This document shows positions 23,380 to 35,974 of a DNA stretch of 64,000 bases, piece by piece. Below the pieces are notes generated by a model. It had not been told where the DNA came from, did no database searches, and worked only from the letters and a program-made list of their open reading frames with translations. Source of the DNA: Daucus carota subsp. sativus (Eukaryota; Streptophyta; Magnoliopsida; Apiales; Apiaceae); NCBI RefSeq assembly GCF_001625215.2, contig NC_030385.2:42123598-42187597 (forward strand), given 5' to 3'. The position numbers were made by a program, and so were the translations under genes. Every line of letters begins with the position of its first letter. Within the stretch, counting starts at the first letter, position 1.

Positions 23380-25434
23380 ATCAATAAAGTGGAGTTTATA
23401 TTGATAATGTATTCAGCTGTCATAAACTTAGTACAATTAGAGAGACTACTTGAGGTCCTATGTTGTTGCAGACTCTGTTCTCTGTAACAACAGATGGACA
23501 TGTTCTGTGCATGATTCCGATAACGTTGTTGTTACATTTCACCGTGTTGTATATCCGTAGAAGTTGTACAAGATGCTACTGATTCCGAAACTTAATTATG
23601 GACTCTTGTAAATTTTATTAGTAAAAATGCCGTGATGATACAAGTGATTTCGCTGATTTAGTCCAAGTATTTTACCAACACTCTTAGAAAAAAATCATAT
23701 TTTTTTTTTTTATAAATGTTTGATTTATCATTATTTGAAGGATGGAGTTATTTCAGTTACATGCAAACATATTACGCTCTCCATATCTTTCGATCATTTC
23801 AGTGTCTTAAAACTTCTTTCAATTTGTGGCTCAGGCTCTCTCTTACTGACATATATTTTCCATCACATAATCCATACGAATACGTATAATATATTACATG
23901 CATATATCTTCATTTCAGCATAAACAAATACTAATTGAACACTTCAGAGTTTGAGGTAATTCTTTGAAGGCAGCTCAAGCTTTAATGGATAGACAGCAGC
24001 CGAAATTGTTGAAGCATGATTATAGTGCTCAATATATATTTCCTTCATTCATGATTTCTACTATACCCGAATTTGCAGGCTGCAGCCAAAACCTAATTTA
24101 TGATCGCTCAACCAGCAGTTGAAAAGGTTAGTGCTACTTGAATTTTTCCTATTTTTCAAGGAATAATTCAAATACTCATTCTGTTGGATTATTGACGGAC
24201 TCATTCATCTGATTATATTCCTTTGATTTTTTTTAGTGATATTGAAACCGAGCAAGTATTTAATTTATCCTGATTAGTCATTCTTTGATTATCTAACGCG
24301 TAATGATAGGTTCCCCAAATTATTTTTGTAAGAATTGTTTCCAAATAGATGATGTGTCAGTTTGAGATGAATTATCTTGGTAAGGTTGATGTAGCTGCAA
24401 GGGTCCATGCCTATTTAATTATTTGATATCTAATAGAAAAATGATACTTTAGATTTAGAAAAATTTTAGAAAATATATTTGAATACCTCATATTTTCCTT
24501 ATCTAACGGCTAATAAGTGTCCGGTTCAGAACCGAAATAACCACAATAATAAAACCCAAGATTACTTTGCGTGGACGGCTTTGCTTGTCTACTGCATGTG
24601 GTTTTGCTTGTCTACTGCATGTGGTTGTGTTTAGTTTCTCCACCTCAGAATTATTAATTCTACTTATACTACACGTTACTGTGCATTGTCTTGCGTGTAT
24701 ACTGAGATGAGTCCCTCCATCCTAAATTAGATGAATTAATTGATTTTGAGCACATAATCTAAGGTGCATTGACAGTCTAGTTTCCTAAATTTATTTTTTT
24801 AAATTATTTTTTTAAAAACGAAAATTTTATATTTTTATTTTTATTTATAAAAATAAAATTTTAAAAATAAGTAATGTAGCTGTGCGATCAATGGACCTTA
24901 AATTGTGTGCCCGAAATCAACAAACTTATCTAATTTAAGATGGGAGGGGTACTTCCTTTTAGAGGGGATCTAGAATAGTCGAAAATTAATCATATATAGT
25001 GAAAAAAATCTAGGGAGAAGAAAGCACTAGATGAAAAACCAGTAAAATAAGTACTTTTTTTCCATTAAATGACACTGTAATTTCCTATATCAACATCAAA
25101 AATTTAGGATAATGATATGTCATTTGTGTGTCGGGACCAGATTGTGATTTTAGATGCAAGTGACACATCCCTTGATATCTACAAGGACAAACACAAAAAT
25201 CATTATCTGTTAAATTATAAAACAGGAATTATTTGTTTTTATGGAACATCACAAGCCTAATTTGGAGAAACGTGAACCACTTGAGTATAACCAATATACT
25301 ATACTTTGTGTAATACAAGGATCTTCTCGGAACTACTTACCTATTCAGTTACATTCTTAACTATTTATACAGGACTAATTAAGAGTTGCATACTTGTGTG
25401 CAGATTTGATACAGGGCTACTTAGCATTTTGAAA
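23380..25434. other. Intergenic region between the coiled-coil gene and the first UGT
   Basis: The start holds the 3' UTR of the coiled-coil gene, with AATAAA-type signals at about 23374-23388. A 24-bp tandem duplication (TTTGCTTGTCTACTGCATGT) lies at about 24575-24625. A MITE is listed separately. No further gene is seen. Confidence 0.6.
24711..24950. mobile_element. MITE with long imperfect inverted repeats
   Basis: The left arm GTCCCTCCATCCTAAATTAG and the right arm CTAATTTAAGATGGGAGG are inverted copies that extend about 110 bp inward to a palindromic centre (TTATTTTTATTTATAAAAATA region). The shape is Stowaway-like; the TA target duplication is not clean on the left. Confidence 0.65.
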
Positions 25435-27282
25435 ATGGTAGAAGAGCCAAGGCCTGCTCATTGCCTAGTCTTCCCATATCCAATGCAGGGTCACATAAAT
25501 CCCATGCACCAGTTTTCGAAAACCTTGGTTTCCAAAGGACTTAAGGTCACACTTGTTACTACAAAATTTATGTTCAATTCTTTGCAGCAATTGTCTGGTT
25601 CCATGCCAATTGAGACGGTTTCAGACGGGTACGATGTAGGTGGGAAGTATGCAGCAGAGAGCATTGAGGTCTACTTGGATAAGTTTAAGCAAGTTGGTTC
25701 AGAAACTCTGACACAGCTGATTGAAAAATTGAATGCTACAGGCGTTCCGGTTGATTGTATTGTCTATGACCCTCTGATGAGTTGGGTTCTTGATGTCGTA
25801 AAAAGCTGTGGACTGGTTGGTGCCATTTTTTTTACACAGTCATGTGCTGTGGACAACATATATTACCATGTGAAACAAGGGGTGATTAAGGTTCCTGTTG
25901 TTGAGGATCGAGTTTCGTTGCCTGGACTTCCGGTTTTAGGACCACTGGACATGCCATCGTTTGTTCATAATCCGGGGTCGTATCCAGCTACCTATAATCT
26001 GGTGGTGAATCAGTTTTCGGATATTGATAAAGTGGATTGGGTGCTCTGCAACACGTTTTACAAACTGGAAGAAGAGGTATGTGGTAAGAGTAGTGCTACA
26101 TACACGAATTTGGGTACAAAATTTTGCACAAAATGACATGATAATTGAGATACGATGTTTTAGTTATGCTATTCATGTAAATACAGAGGGCTCATTACAA
26201 TCAAAACTTAACACATGTTATTTTGTGAACGATTTTGTATCCAATTTTGCGCATGAAACATTTTCCATCTGGTAAATCATATCGTAGATTATTCGTCCAC
26301 TGAATTTGTTCTAGTCATTCTTTGTAAAATAAAAGTTTCATAGAATTCGCTTTTAAGCAAGTTCAATAGATTAGCTATTCATGCTCCTAAGTTAAAATTT
26401 AACCCATGGAAAAAATTTAGTGCTTCAACAATGTCGTACTGTTTCCTTAAATCACTGAGACATCTCGTTACTTATGTTTTTAAGTATACTCTAGAAAAAT
26501 ACAATGTTATTTTGGTTGTGAATTTTATTTCCTGCAATACTCAGGTGATTCAATGGATGTCAAAGCATTTACGATTGAGAGCAATCGGACCAACCATTCC
26601 GCGCAAGTACCTGCACAATCAGAAAACAGCAGAGGATGACACAGATAATGGTCTCCAAATGTTTACCCCCAACATTGATTCTTGCATGAAGTGGCTGAAT
26701 GAGCAGCCAGATTCTTCAGTTGTTTACGTGTCATTCGGGAGTGTGGCACAACTAGATGCTGCACAGATGCAAGAACTAGCCTGTGGCATAAAACAAAGTA
26801 AGAAGCAATTCCTATGGGTTGTCAGAGCATCCGAAGAAGCCAAATTGCCAAAAGGCTTTGCAGAAGAAACTTCCGCGCAAGGTATGATAGTGCATTGGTG
26901 TTCTCAGATGGATGTTCTGGCACACAAGGCATTAGGATGTTTCGTAACACATTGTGGATGGAATTCGACTCTAGAGGCACTCTGTTTAGGAGTTCCAATG
27001 GTGGCAATACCTATATGGACTGATCAAGGGACTAATGCCAAATATGTTGCTGATGTTTGGAGGATGGGGATGAGAGTAGATGTTGATAAAAATGGAGTTT
27101 TTACAAGAGAGATGGTACAACATTGCATAAGAGTAGTGATGGATGGGGAGAAAGGGAAGGAGATAAAAATGAGTTGTAGGAAATGGATGGAAATGGCAAG
27201 GGAAGCAGTGAAAGAAGGTGGAAGCTCAGATATAAGCATAAATGAGTTTGTTGCTAGCTTGACTCAACAGTGCAATCCATGA
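25435..27282 (+). CDS. UDP-glycosyltransferase, UGT74-like (copy 1)
   Basis: Two exons, 25435-26076 and 26545-27282, give 459 aa. The start at 25435 is chosen because MVEEPRPAHCLVFPYPMQGH matches the family N-terminus; the frame is open further upstream by chance. Visible parts are the N-terminal acceptor domain with the catalytic-type His in GHINP (about residue 20), the single conserved intron of this group, and a 44-residue PSPG donor-binding box (about 332-375, HCGWNSTLEAL, ending in WTDQ). The terminal Gln fits UDP-glucose use. UGT74 enzymes glucosylate small acids, hormones and specialised metabolites in the cytosol; the acceptor here is unknown. The residues just before and after the box start are unusual (HWCSQMD where copy 2 has PWCSQVE). 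Tandem to copy 2. Confidence 0.93.
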
Positions 27283-28470
27283 CTTTCTTACATGGTCTTT
27301 GACTCTTTTCCCTTGACTAGGCTTGGGATAATTGGATTCAAGAATTTACTTCTGTTAACGTTGTACAATCTTTCTTGCTTTTCATTCTAATCTGAATGAT
27401 ATAGAGATTTTAAGGTTTCCTGGGCATGGGTTTAAGTTCTTATAATTCAGGAGTCCTTTAGAGTTTAGAAAATCTTTCTGTTGTTACTATAACATGTATT
27501 TGGGGAAAAGTTAGTTTAAGAGTGCCTTAAAAACTGTTATCCTGTTAAAAAAAAAAGAACCCGTAAAATAGTGATAGTATAGAAATCAGATTTCTTTTGA
27601 AATTTATAAAAAAAGTAATGTTTTAGGTGATTTGATAACTTCTATCAGTTTTCTACGTAAGCCTTTTTTTAAATTTACCAAATAATTTTTCACTTGTTTT
27701 TCAGCAAAATGCTGATGTTACTGTGTGCAATAGTAATGCCAAACAGAGTCTAGACATATAATTATTTTTTTAACTATTTAAAACTAATTATTAATTGAAT
27801 TAAACATGTGTGCCAAAAAATTAAATATCAATTACGAAGAATGAGACATTTTATCAGGACTATAAATTTAGTAAAATACCAAAATTTACTCCCTTTGATT
27901 CTATTTATAAGTCATTTGAATATTTATACATCATTATAGATATTTTGATTATATATATTAAAATTTAATATTTTTGAATAAAAACATAATATAGATTTTT
28001 TTATTTAGATATTTTTGAAAAAAATATTAATATTAGATATAATCAAAGATTTAAAGATGCGTGAAGAAAGTCAAACAAATTATATAAAAGACCGGAATAA
28101 TCTTTTGAAACACATGGCCACTACAAATGCGTGTAATCGAGTGCTTAAATTTTTCTAAAAAATAAGGTAAAAAATAAACTCTTCACCACTTAAGCTTTTC
28201 ACCACCTAAGCGCTGTGCTGCCTGGCTTTTATTTCCTACCAACTGCTATGTACTCTTACCTTTGATTTGGAAATATCTATACCAGTACTTTATACTATAA
28301 TATCTTATCTTAGTTGGTAAAGTATCCTGGGGGAAAACATTTCTTTTTAATCTTTTCTTCTATAACAGGATCAGTATATGAATCTTTTCAAAATCATATA
28401 TTTTTCTTTATTCTCTCAAGAGTTAGATAATTACCTTATTAGCTATGAATACAATGCACATTCTTCACAA
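27283..28470. other. Spacer between the two UGT genes
   Basis: Holds the 3' region of copy 1 and AT-rich DNA. From about 27889 (ACTCCCTTTGATTCTATTTA) to about 28100 it looks like a decayed Stowaway-type MITE with a poorly kept right end. No further gene is seen. Confidence 0.5.
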
Positions 28471-28477
28471 TATAAAC
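28471..28477 (+). promoter_or_regulatory. Probable TATA box of UGT copy 2
   Basis: TATAAAC in the context ACAATATAAACAAGG, 44-50 bases before the ATG at 28521, a plausible distance for a short 5' UTR. Confidence 0.5.
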
Positions 28478-28520
28478 AAGGCTAGGGGGTGCTCTGTTCT
28501 CTGCATCTCAACAATTGAAA

Positions 28521-30219
28521 ATGGAACCAAAGCCAAGACCTCCTCATTGTCTAGTCTTCCCATACACCATGCAGGGCCACATAAACCCCATGCAGAACTT
28601 CTCCAAAAACCTAGTTTCCAAGGGAATAAAAGTCACTTTTGTCACCACAAAATTCTGTCTCAATTCCTTCCAACAATTTTCTGATTCCATGCCGGTTGAA
28701 ATAATTTCAGACGGCTTCGACGACGGGGACTATGCTTCAGCAGAGAGCCAGGAGGCCTACTGGTCCAAATTCAAACGTGCAGGTTCAGAAACCTTAACCA
28801 AATTAATCGAAAAACTGAACTCTACAGGCTTTACTGTTGATTGTATTATCTATGATGCTCTGATGAGTTGGGTCCTTGATGTTGTGAAGAGTTTTAAACT
28901 TGTTGCAGCTGTTTTTTTCACTCAGTCATGTGCTGTTGATAACATATACTACCATGTTGGAAAAGGGCTGATTGAAGTTCCTGTCGAAAATCGAGTTTCT
29001 GTGCCTGGACTTCCAGTGTTGGAACCACTAGACATGCCATCTTTTGTTCAGAATCCAGGCGCATATCCTGTTGCTCTTGATGTAACGGCTGATCAGTTTT
29101 CTGATATTGATAAAGTGGATTGGGTGCTTTGCAATACTTTTTATGAGTTGGAAGAAGAGGTACGTTGTCAAAATAGTTACTATTTTTTTTACAGTGTTTT
29201 ATATCTAGTAAAGTTTTTTACTTGCAAGGTACAAGAGAATTTATATTTTGTTTAAAACTTGTTAGGAATTTTTTCGTTTACTGTGCCCAAGGTCTCAGGG
29301 AGTGTACTCCATTGAGATTTTAAAAGATTTTTTCATTTGTGAAATCCTGGTGTATTCAATTCAGATTTTAAAAAATGTATCTGGGGTATTCAATTAGGCT
29401 TCAATATCTTAAGGCTGGGCCTATAAGTTTACTTCAGCAAAAAATAGTAGTAGTTAATAGTGATATCAATTTTTGGGCAACATTGCACAGGTTATTCAAT
29501 GGATGTCAAAGCAGATGCGTTTCAGAGCTATTGGACCAGCCATTCCGCTCAAGTACCTGCACAATGAGATTACACCAGAGGATGACACAGATAACGGCTT
29601 TAAGCCCGAGACTGATTCTTGCATGAATTGGCTAAATAAGCAGCAAGATCATTCAATGGTTTATGTGTCATTTGGGAGTTTAGCAGAACTAGACGCTGGA
29701 CAGATGCAAGAACTAGCTTCTGGCATAAAAGAAAGCAAAAAGCCCTTTCTTTGGGTGGTCAGAGCATCCGAAGAAGCTAAATTGCCCAAAGGCTTTCTGG
29801 AAGAAACATCCGCGAAAGGAATGGTAGTGCCATGGTGCTCACAAGTGGAAGTTCTGGCACACAAGGCTTTAGGATGTTTCGTAACACACTGTGGATGGAA
29901 TTCAACTTTAGAGGCACTCTCTTTCGGTGTTCCAATGGTGGCAATACCGGTATGGTCGGATCAATACACTAATGCTAAATTTGTTGCAGATGTTTGGAAG
30001 ATGGGACTCAAAGTTGATGTTGATGAAAAGGGGGCTTTCAAGGGAGAGATGGTGCAGCATTGTATAAGACAAGTGATGGACGGAGAGAAAGGAAAGGAAA
30101 TCGAAACGAATTCAAGACGATGGATGGAAATGGCAAGAGAGGCTGTGAAAGAAGGTGGAAGTTCTGATTCAAGCATCAATGAGTTTGTTGCTAGCTTGAA
30201 TCAGCTCTCGAATTCTTGA
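28521..30219 (+). CDS. UDP-glycosyltransferase, UGT74-like (copy 2)
   Basis: Exons 28521-29159 and 29491-30219 give 455 aa. The ATG at 28521 (MEPKPRPPHCLVFPYTMQGH) aligns with copy 1. It has the same intron position, a GHINP His near residue 20, and a PSPG box at about 328-371 with PWCSQVEVLAHKALG, HCGWNSTLEAL and the final Gln (WSDQ). The protein is highly similar to copy 1 throughout, with most differences in the acceptor half (for example ISDGFDDGDYASAE against VSDGYDVGGKYAAE), the part that sets acceptor preference in this family. Predicted cytosolic glucosyltransferase; acceptor unknown. Intact, no frameshift. Confidence 0.94.
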
Positions 30220-30409
30220 TATTGTTTTTAATTCAGTCTCTTGTTTCGACTTGAATGGTTGGATTCGTGATCACATTATTATCTGTTATGGTTTGCTGCT
30301 TCTATTATCTGTCATTCATCCTGTGAACGTGTTTTATATGATACGAATCCGGGTTTGATTCTGCTAAGTACGTACTCACTTGACTTATTTCCGTAGAAAG
30401 TGTATTGAT

Positions 30410-30705
30410 TTGACTGAAAATTTAATTTTTGATTTATCCAGAAATTTTTTGATTTATTCAAAAAATCTCTGATAAATTCTCGATTAATCCTGAATTGGTT
30501 TGTAAACCGATTAGTTCAGTACTGGACTGCTCTGTTCTAAAAGTCGATTAATCACCGATTAATCCCTGTTCCGTAACTGACCGACCTGATTAAATTTCTG
30601 ATTAATCACTGATCAATCCGATTATTTCCCGATCAATTCACCCGATTAATTCTTATCTCGTAACTACACCGATTAAGTCTGATTCTCGCTTTTTACAACA
30701 CTAGT
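30410..30705. mobile_element. Probable hAT relic with GATTAATC repeats
   Basis: A dense cluster of GATTAATC and near copies (CGATTAATCACCGATTAATC, GATCAATCCGATT) ends at TTTTTACAACACTAG. The complement of that end, CTAGTGTTGTAAAAAGC, resembles an Ac-like hAT terminus. No matching left end or 8-bp duplication was found, so the element is truncated or decayed. It fills most of the spacer between the second UGT and the pectate lyase gene. Confidence 0.45.
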
Positions 30706-30955
30706 AGTGGTACTTAAATCAAAATAAGGAATGAATAAATGAAAGTGCGTTTCTAAACCAGACATTTATAACATATGAACGTTTCAAACTAACAAAGTAA
30801 CTACATACTTGGGTTCTTGAACCAGATCTCCCGCTAACTTCTCATTCTCTTCTTTTGACTGCATGCATTTTTACAAATAACATTTCCTACCTTGCTAATC
30901 GATCACATATAATCGGAAAACCAAAACCACCGGAAAATTAATCTTTTTTCCAGCA

Positions 30956-33001
30956 ATGAATTTATTGCCGTACTCTGACGCGGATTCGAGCTTGAGAGCT
31001 TTGGCCGGTAAGGCTGAGGGTTTCGGCCGATCAGCTATTGGTGGTCTCCGTGGATCCTTGCATTTTGTCACCTCATTAAACGGTACAATATTTTATATAT
31101 GTTTTTTTTTATATTTGTTATTAAGTATATCAGTGTCCGAATTTTAAAGATTATTATATGGATCCCCAGTAATGAGAATTTGATCGATTGTCGTTTTTAA
31201 TATTTTGGATCTGAATATAATTTCGCCGATGCATGTTACAAGAGCATCCGACTATAGAGGCCTGTGTCACGGATACCCATTCACCTCGACCCTCTCGACC
31301 CCGATCTCTGCTCCGTTTGGATCAAGGATTTGGAAAATTTTTCGAGAACGTGTTTTTTATAAAAAATTTGAGATCAGGGCGGGAATGGAGAGGAAAAGAA
31401 TCCCGTTCAGGGTTGGGGGTTCGGAATTGGGGGCGGGGATAGCACTCCCCTACCCCGAAGTGACCCCGTCCCCCTCCCTGCACAGATTGTTTCAGTAAAT
31501 TGTTTGGCTCCGTTTGTTCGCCGCAAGATGTCTAATACATCGTCCACTACTAATTCACCTTTACTGCCCATGTTTTTAGTAACTTGTGTTCTACTTTCAG
31601 ATGATGGACCAGGATCACTTCGCGAAGCATGTCGCAAGACAGAGCCACTCTGGATTGTGTTCAATGTTTCCGGGGACATTCATCTTTCATCTTACCTCAA
31701 TGTGTCTTCATTCAAGACAATTGATGGTCGAGGCAGCCGTGTGAGACTCCTGGGCAAAGGTCTCAGACTAAAGGAATGTGAGCATGTTATTATCTGCAAC
31801 CTGGAATTTGAAGGGGGTAGAGGACACGACGTTGATGGAATCCAGATCAAACCGAACTCGAAGCACATTTGGATAGACCGATGTAGTTTGCAAGACTATG
31901 ATGATGGGCTGATAGATATCACTAGAGAAAGCACAGATATTACTGTTTCTAGGTTGGCTCAGTCACAAATTTAGTGTAGTGAATTAAGTTTGTTTAAGGA
32001 TGTGTCCTGATGATTAGTTTTCACTCTTGGCTAACAGATGTTACTTCGCAAACCATGACAAGACTATGCTTATCGGAGCAGACCCTTCTCATACCGGTGA
32101 TAGATGTATCAGAGTGACTATTCATCACTGTTTTTTTGATGGAACACGACAAAGGCAACCTCGGGTTCGATTTGGGAAGGTTCATCTTTACAACAACTAC
32201 ACAAGAAACTGGGAAGTGTATGCTGTTTGTGCTAGTGTAGAATCACAGGTGCATAAAACCATAATTCCAGTCTCATTTACCTCCTGTAGTATTTGATCTA
32301 AGTATAGTTTCAACTTTCTTTCCAGTTTACTTATTGACTTTGCTCAGGTATACTCTCAATGCAACATATATGAAGCAGGAGAGAAGAAGAAAGCTTTTGA
32401 ATATTACTCAGAAAAGGTGAATAGACCGACCAACTCTTCTCTTTCACTTTCTTGTATTTCATTCAAGATCAATTTTACCTTCATCTACAAATAAAATACA
32501 GTTAACTAGAAGACACCATGTTCTTTGTTTTTCCTTAATTTAAAAAAGGAACAAAAGAATCCCCATTCGGGATCGGGGACAGGATAGCACTTCTGGCTCC
32601 TCGCTCTGAAATGACCAGATATTCATCCCTAGTTACTTCAACCATCTATTCTAAGTTCTTTTTTACTATTTGTGTTTATTATTTAGGCAGCTGATAAAGA
32701 TGAACCAGATACCGGGTTAATAAGGTCCGAGGGGGACATGTTCTTAAATGGTGCCGAAGGATGTCCTTCACCAAAACAAAATGATGGAAGTGTATTCCAT
32801 CCTAGTGAATATTACTCAACTTGGACGTTTGAATCAGCTGCGGATTCTCTGAAGCATTTACTGCAAGCCAGTGCAGGCTGGCAATCTGTAGCCCGACCGG
32901 CAGCCCTTTGTTGTGGTGAACTGGGTGAGAAACCAGCAAATCAATGTTGCGGTAGCTCTGAGAATACAGATCAGTTTAGCAACCTGTCTACAAATATTTA
33001 G
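30956..33001 (+). CDS. Pectate lyase-family protein (PL1)
   Basis: Five exons, 30956-31082, 31601-31952, 32038-32248, 32348-32416 and 32687-33001, give 357 aa with consistent phases. The protein has the PL1 beta-helix signature: ADSSLRALAGKAEGFGR, DDGPGSLREACR, KTIDGRG, LEFEGGRGHDVDGIQIKP, IWIDRCSL, DYDDGLIDITRESTDIT (calcium-binding acidic patch), then RVTIHHCFFDG and RQPRVRFGKVHLYNNY carrying the expected catalytic Arg region. Family members cleave de-esterified pectin by beta-elimination in the wall. No N-terminal signal peptide is visible, which is true of a particular plant subgroup (At3g55140/At3g09540 type, from memory), so wall location and lyase activity are uncertain. The classic WIDH motif reads WIDR here. 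The gene ends 524 bases from the convergent RPL35 gene. Confidence 0.9.
31240..31500. repeat. GC-rich insert in pectate lyase intron 1
   Basis: This part of intron 1 is far more GC-rich than its surroundings, with G-runs and C-runs in inverted relation (GGGGGCGGGGATAG against CCCCGTCCCCCTCCC). A smaller decayed relative (AATCCCCATTCGGGATCGGGG) lies in intron 4 at about 32545-32630. Probably transposon-derived; the ends are not resolved. Confidence 0.4.
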
Positions 33002-33525
33002 GTGTCTGCAAATGTATGCGCCACTGTTCTCTCACGGTTTATAAGCTAAAATTATTTACAAAGTTTATAATTAGCATTATTTGCAAAGTTTATAATTAGC
33101 GGCCACCAACATGTCAGAGAACAGATGTTTAACATTAAACATTACACATATGCTACATTATTAGTGTGCAATCTCTTCTCCAAACTCCTTTGGGTGATTA
33201 TTTAGAAGAAGGATATGTTACCAGTTATCTGCCTGCGGAACTCAATACTTTAATCCAACATTTCATATAGCATATTTCTATTATATCTTGATCTTCTTAA
33301 ATTCTAATACTGAAAAATAAGCATACTGAATGTACTAAAATTTCTTGGCCTTAGCTTAAAGCAATATAACAGAAATAGTTTTTGTTTGCATGAAAAAAGC
33401 ATAAGCAACCTCAAAGTACACATCACTCGGAATCGGTCAACCAAGTACAAGTACATACAGAGAATCAAAAGATAAATTGCAAACAGATCTCAATTTCATA
33501 TTTTCCTCCCTGAAAGTTAACTACC

Positions 33526-34816
33526 CTAAACCTTGATGGCATATTTTCTCATGGGGAAGTACTTCTCCTTTTTCTTCTCTCGCTCAGTCTTCAACGATGC
33601 CTGAATTAAAAAGTAAGATTTTAGATATTCAGAAATCAAGTATAATTACCACATGTCAGTCAATATTGTGGCGTATAATTTAACATTAAAGCTTAGAGAT
33701 CATAAACATGACATAACCAAAACATCTGCATATTTTTATTTCAAAGCAGTCAGCAGATAAGAACCACATCAACATACATGAATACATATAAAGTTACACA
33801 AGTAATTTAGCAATCTGCATGTTATATAAAGGAAACAGCGCTCTACATGAATACATATAAAATAAGGTTCCACTAAAAATAACCTCTGAAATTTACTTGA
33901 AGTATACACATATCTACATATACATATACCCTAAATGCATAAACAGGAGTCACAATATTCTAAACATAACTATCATACAGTTTATAATTAACCGACATAA
34001 CTCATAAGAAACAGTATAATATGAATAAGAGTTAATTACAGTTTGTAACCCCTAGGATTGCTCCAAACGCACTTAAGATCCTGAACTATCAAACGTGACA
34101 TAATGGACCCTGAACTTTACATTCCTGTGCAAGTTGTAACCCATAGTCATTATTCCGTCCAAATATGCCGTTAACTTTAACTGTTTGAGAGGTAACAGTG
34201 TGTATACTAGTTTCTAACAGCTACTTTACCTCTTGTGACCCCTAAAAAATTATGTATTATATTTTGAAATTATTTCTAAACACACACAACGATGTAAAAA
34301 AATTTAAAATAAGTTTAAAATATGTATCTAGATTTAGAATCTGAAAATTTATTATTATTTTTACATAAACGATGTAACTTATTTTAAAATTTTAAAATAA
34401 ATACATATTTTAAAATTTATTTTAATAGTTTTTACATCGTTGTGTGTGTTCAGAATTAATTTCAATATATAATACATAAACTTTGAGCAGTCACAGGGCT
34501 AAAATAGCTGTTGAAAACTAATATATACACTGTTACCTCTCAAACAGTTAAAGTTAACGGCATATTTGGATGGAATAGTGACTATGGGTTACAACTTGCA
34601 CGGGAATGTAAAGTTCAGGGTGCATTATGTCACGTTTGATAGTTCAGGATCTTAAGTGCGTTTGGAGCAATCCTAGGGGTTACAAACTATAATTAACTCT
34701 ATGAATAAAGCACTGTGTGAACACAAGACTATAGTTATAACTTATGTTGCCTGTAAATATATACTGGAATGCAGAAATAGGTAAAATAAGACCTGGTGCT
34801 TTGTAAGACGCCTCCT

Positions 34817-34855
<39 letters not shown>

Positions 34856-35926
34856 AAGTTTCTTGTTCTTATAGACTTCCCTAAGAGCAGCCTTCTGCTT
34901 CTGTTGCATAACCGTCAACACCTGTGCAATCGACAATCGAACCACTTTTCTGTATCCACAGAAACAAGAAAAGTGGGGTAAGATTCCCATATACATACAC
35001 TTCCCAATGAAATCATAATAGCCAAATAGGAGCTTTCTACTACCATCCCAAACATTTGCAGATGTAAATTTGTCTTCATTATAATATCCATTCATGCACA
35101 TTTCCACAATATATATCTAATAGGACACTGTATAAATCACAACTATATAGAAGATGTTGGTGCAGTCATATTAATCACGAATCAAAAGAATACAATCAAG
35201 AACAATTCTATAATTATATGATAGACATGTAACAGAGTAGACAGGAGCTCAACTAATCTAACTATATTTCAACTCACCCAAAATGATTTTCTGGCTCTAC
35301 TACATATTCCTAGTCCCGTCCCTTTCACATTACCCATAAAAATCGCATTCCCAATAAAGATAATTCTCTACACACTCGAGACTAAATTGTTGCAAACACA
35401 AAAATACCTCCGACCACACACATTAAGACTGTTGTATCTCTGCTATACCCTATTACTCCCAAAACACATTTCTCGCATTAATCATAAAACACAGATTAAA
35501 TCAAAAAATTAACAGCAAATTATTCATAAAAACACAAATCAAACACCCTTATCATAAACCGGCACTCGACACATACAATCACATCAACAAATGCAACAAA
35601 CACATTTTCAAGTCGAAAAAGAGAGTCCATACATCTTGGAGAGCTTATTAGGAGCTCCACCGGTGACTTTCGCAACCCGAAGAAGCGAAAGCTCCGCCTT
35701 CAATTCCTGAAGCTGCGCCAACAAATCCGCCTTGGACTTTGTCCTCAGCTCATGTACCTTAATCCTCGCTTCACATTCACAACCAAATTCAATTCAATTC
35801 AGTTCATAAACACATACACATCATTCAATTCATCTAAACAATTTAATAATTCAAAAAATCAACAATAATAATAAAATTTATATGAATAAATGTGAAAATT
35901 AAACATGAATTGAAGATTTTACCCAT
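33526..35926 (-). CDS. RPL35: 60S ribosomal protein L35 (uL29)
   Basis: Four coding exons on the minus strand: 35926-35923 (ATG plus one base), 35768-35633, 34949-34793 and 33600-33526; total 372 nt, 123 aa, the exact family length. The protein reads [20 protein letters not shown] at the start, has [20 protein letters not shown] and [19 protein letters not shown], and ends [13 protein letters not shown]. It is a component of the large cytosolic ribosomal subunit near the polypeptide exit tunnel. The first exon holding little more than the start codon is typical of plant ribosomal protein genes, and explains why no long frame shows the N-terminus. Intron 3 carries a 671-bp foldback element. 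Confidence 0.96.
34029..34699. mobile_element. MULE-like foldback element in RPL35 intron 3
   Basis: A perfect 9-bp target duplication, TATGAATAA at 34020-34028 and 34700-34708, is the Mutator superfamily hallmark. The arms start GAGTTAATTACAGTTTGTAA and end in its near-perfect complement; they match for about 230 bp, with further inverted similarity towards an AT-rich centre. No transposase. Confidence 0.93.
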
Positions 35927-35974
35927 TGATGCTAAAAATGTTTCAAGTGAGCGGCGGCGGCTGCTTTGTTCTTT

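Noticed and set aside
26814-27239. Additional frames on both strands within UGT copy 1
   Set aside because: Shadows of the PSPG-coding exon.
34742-35107. 121-codon minus-strand frame starting [14 protein letters not shown]
   Set aside because: Its middle is RPL35 exon 3; the N-terminal part is read-through of intron 2, not a separate start.
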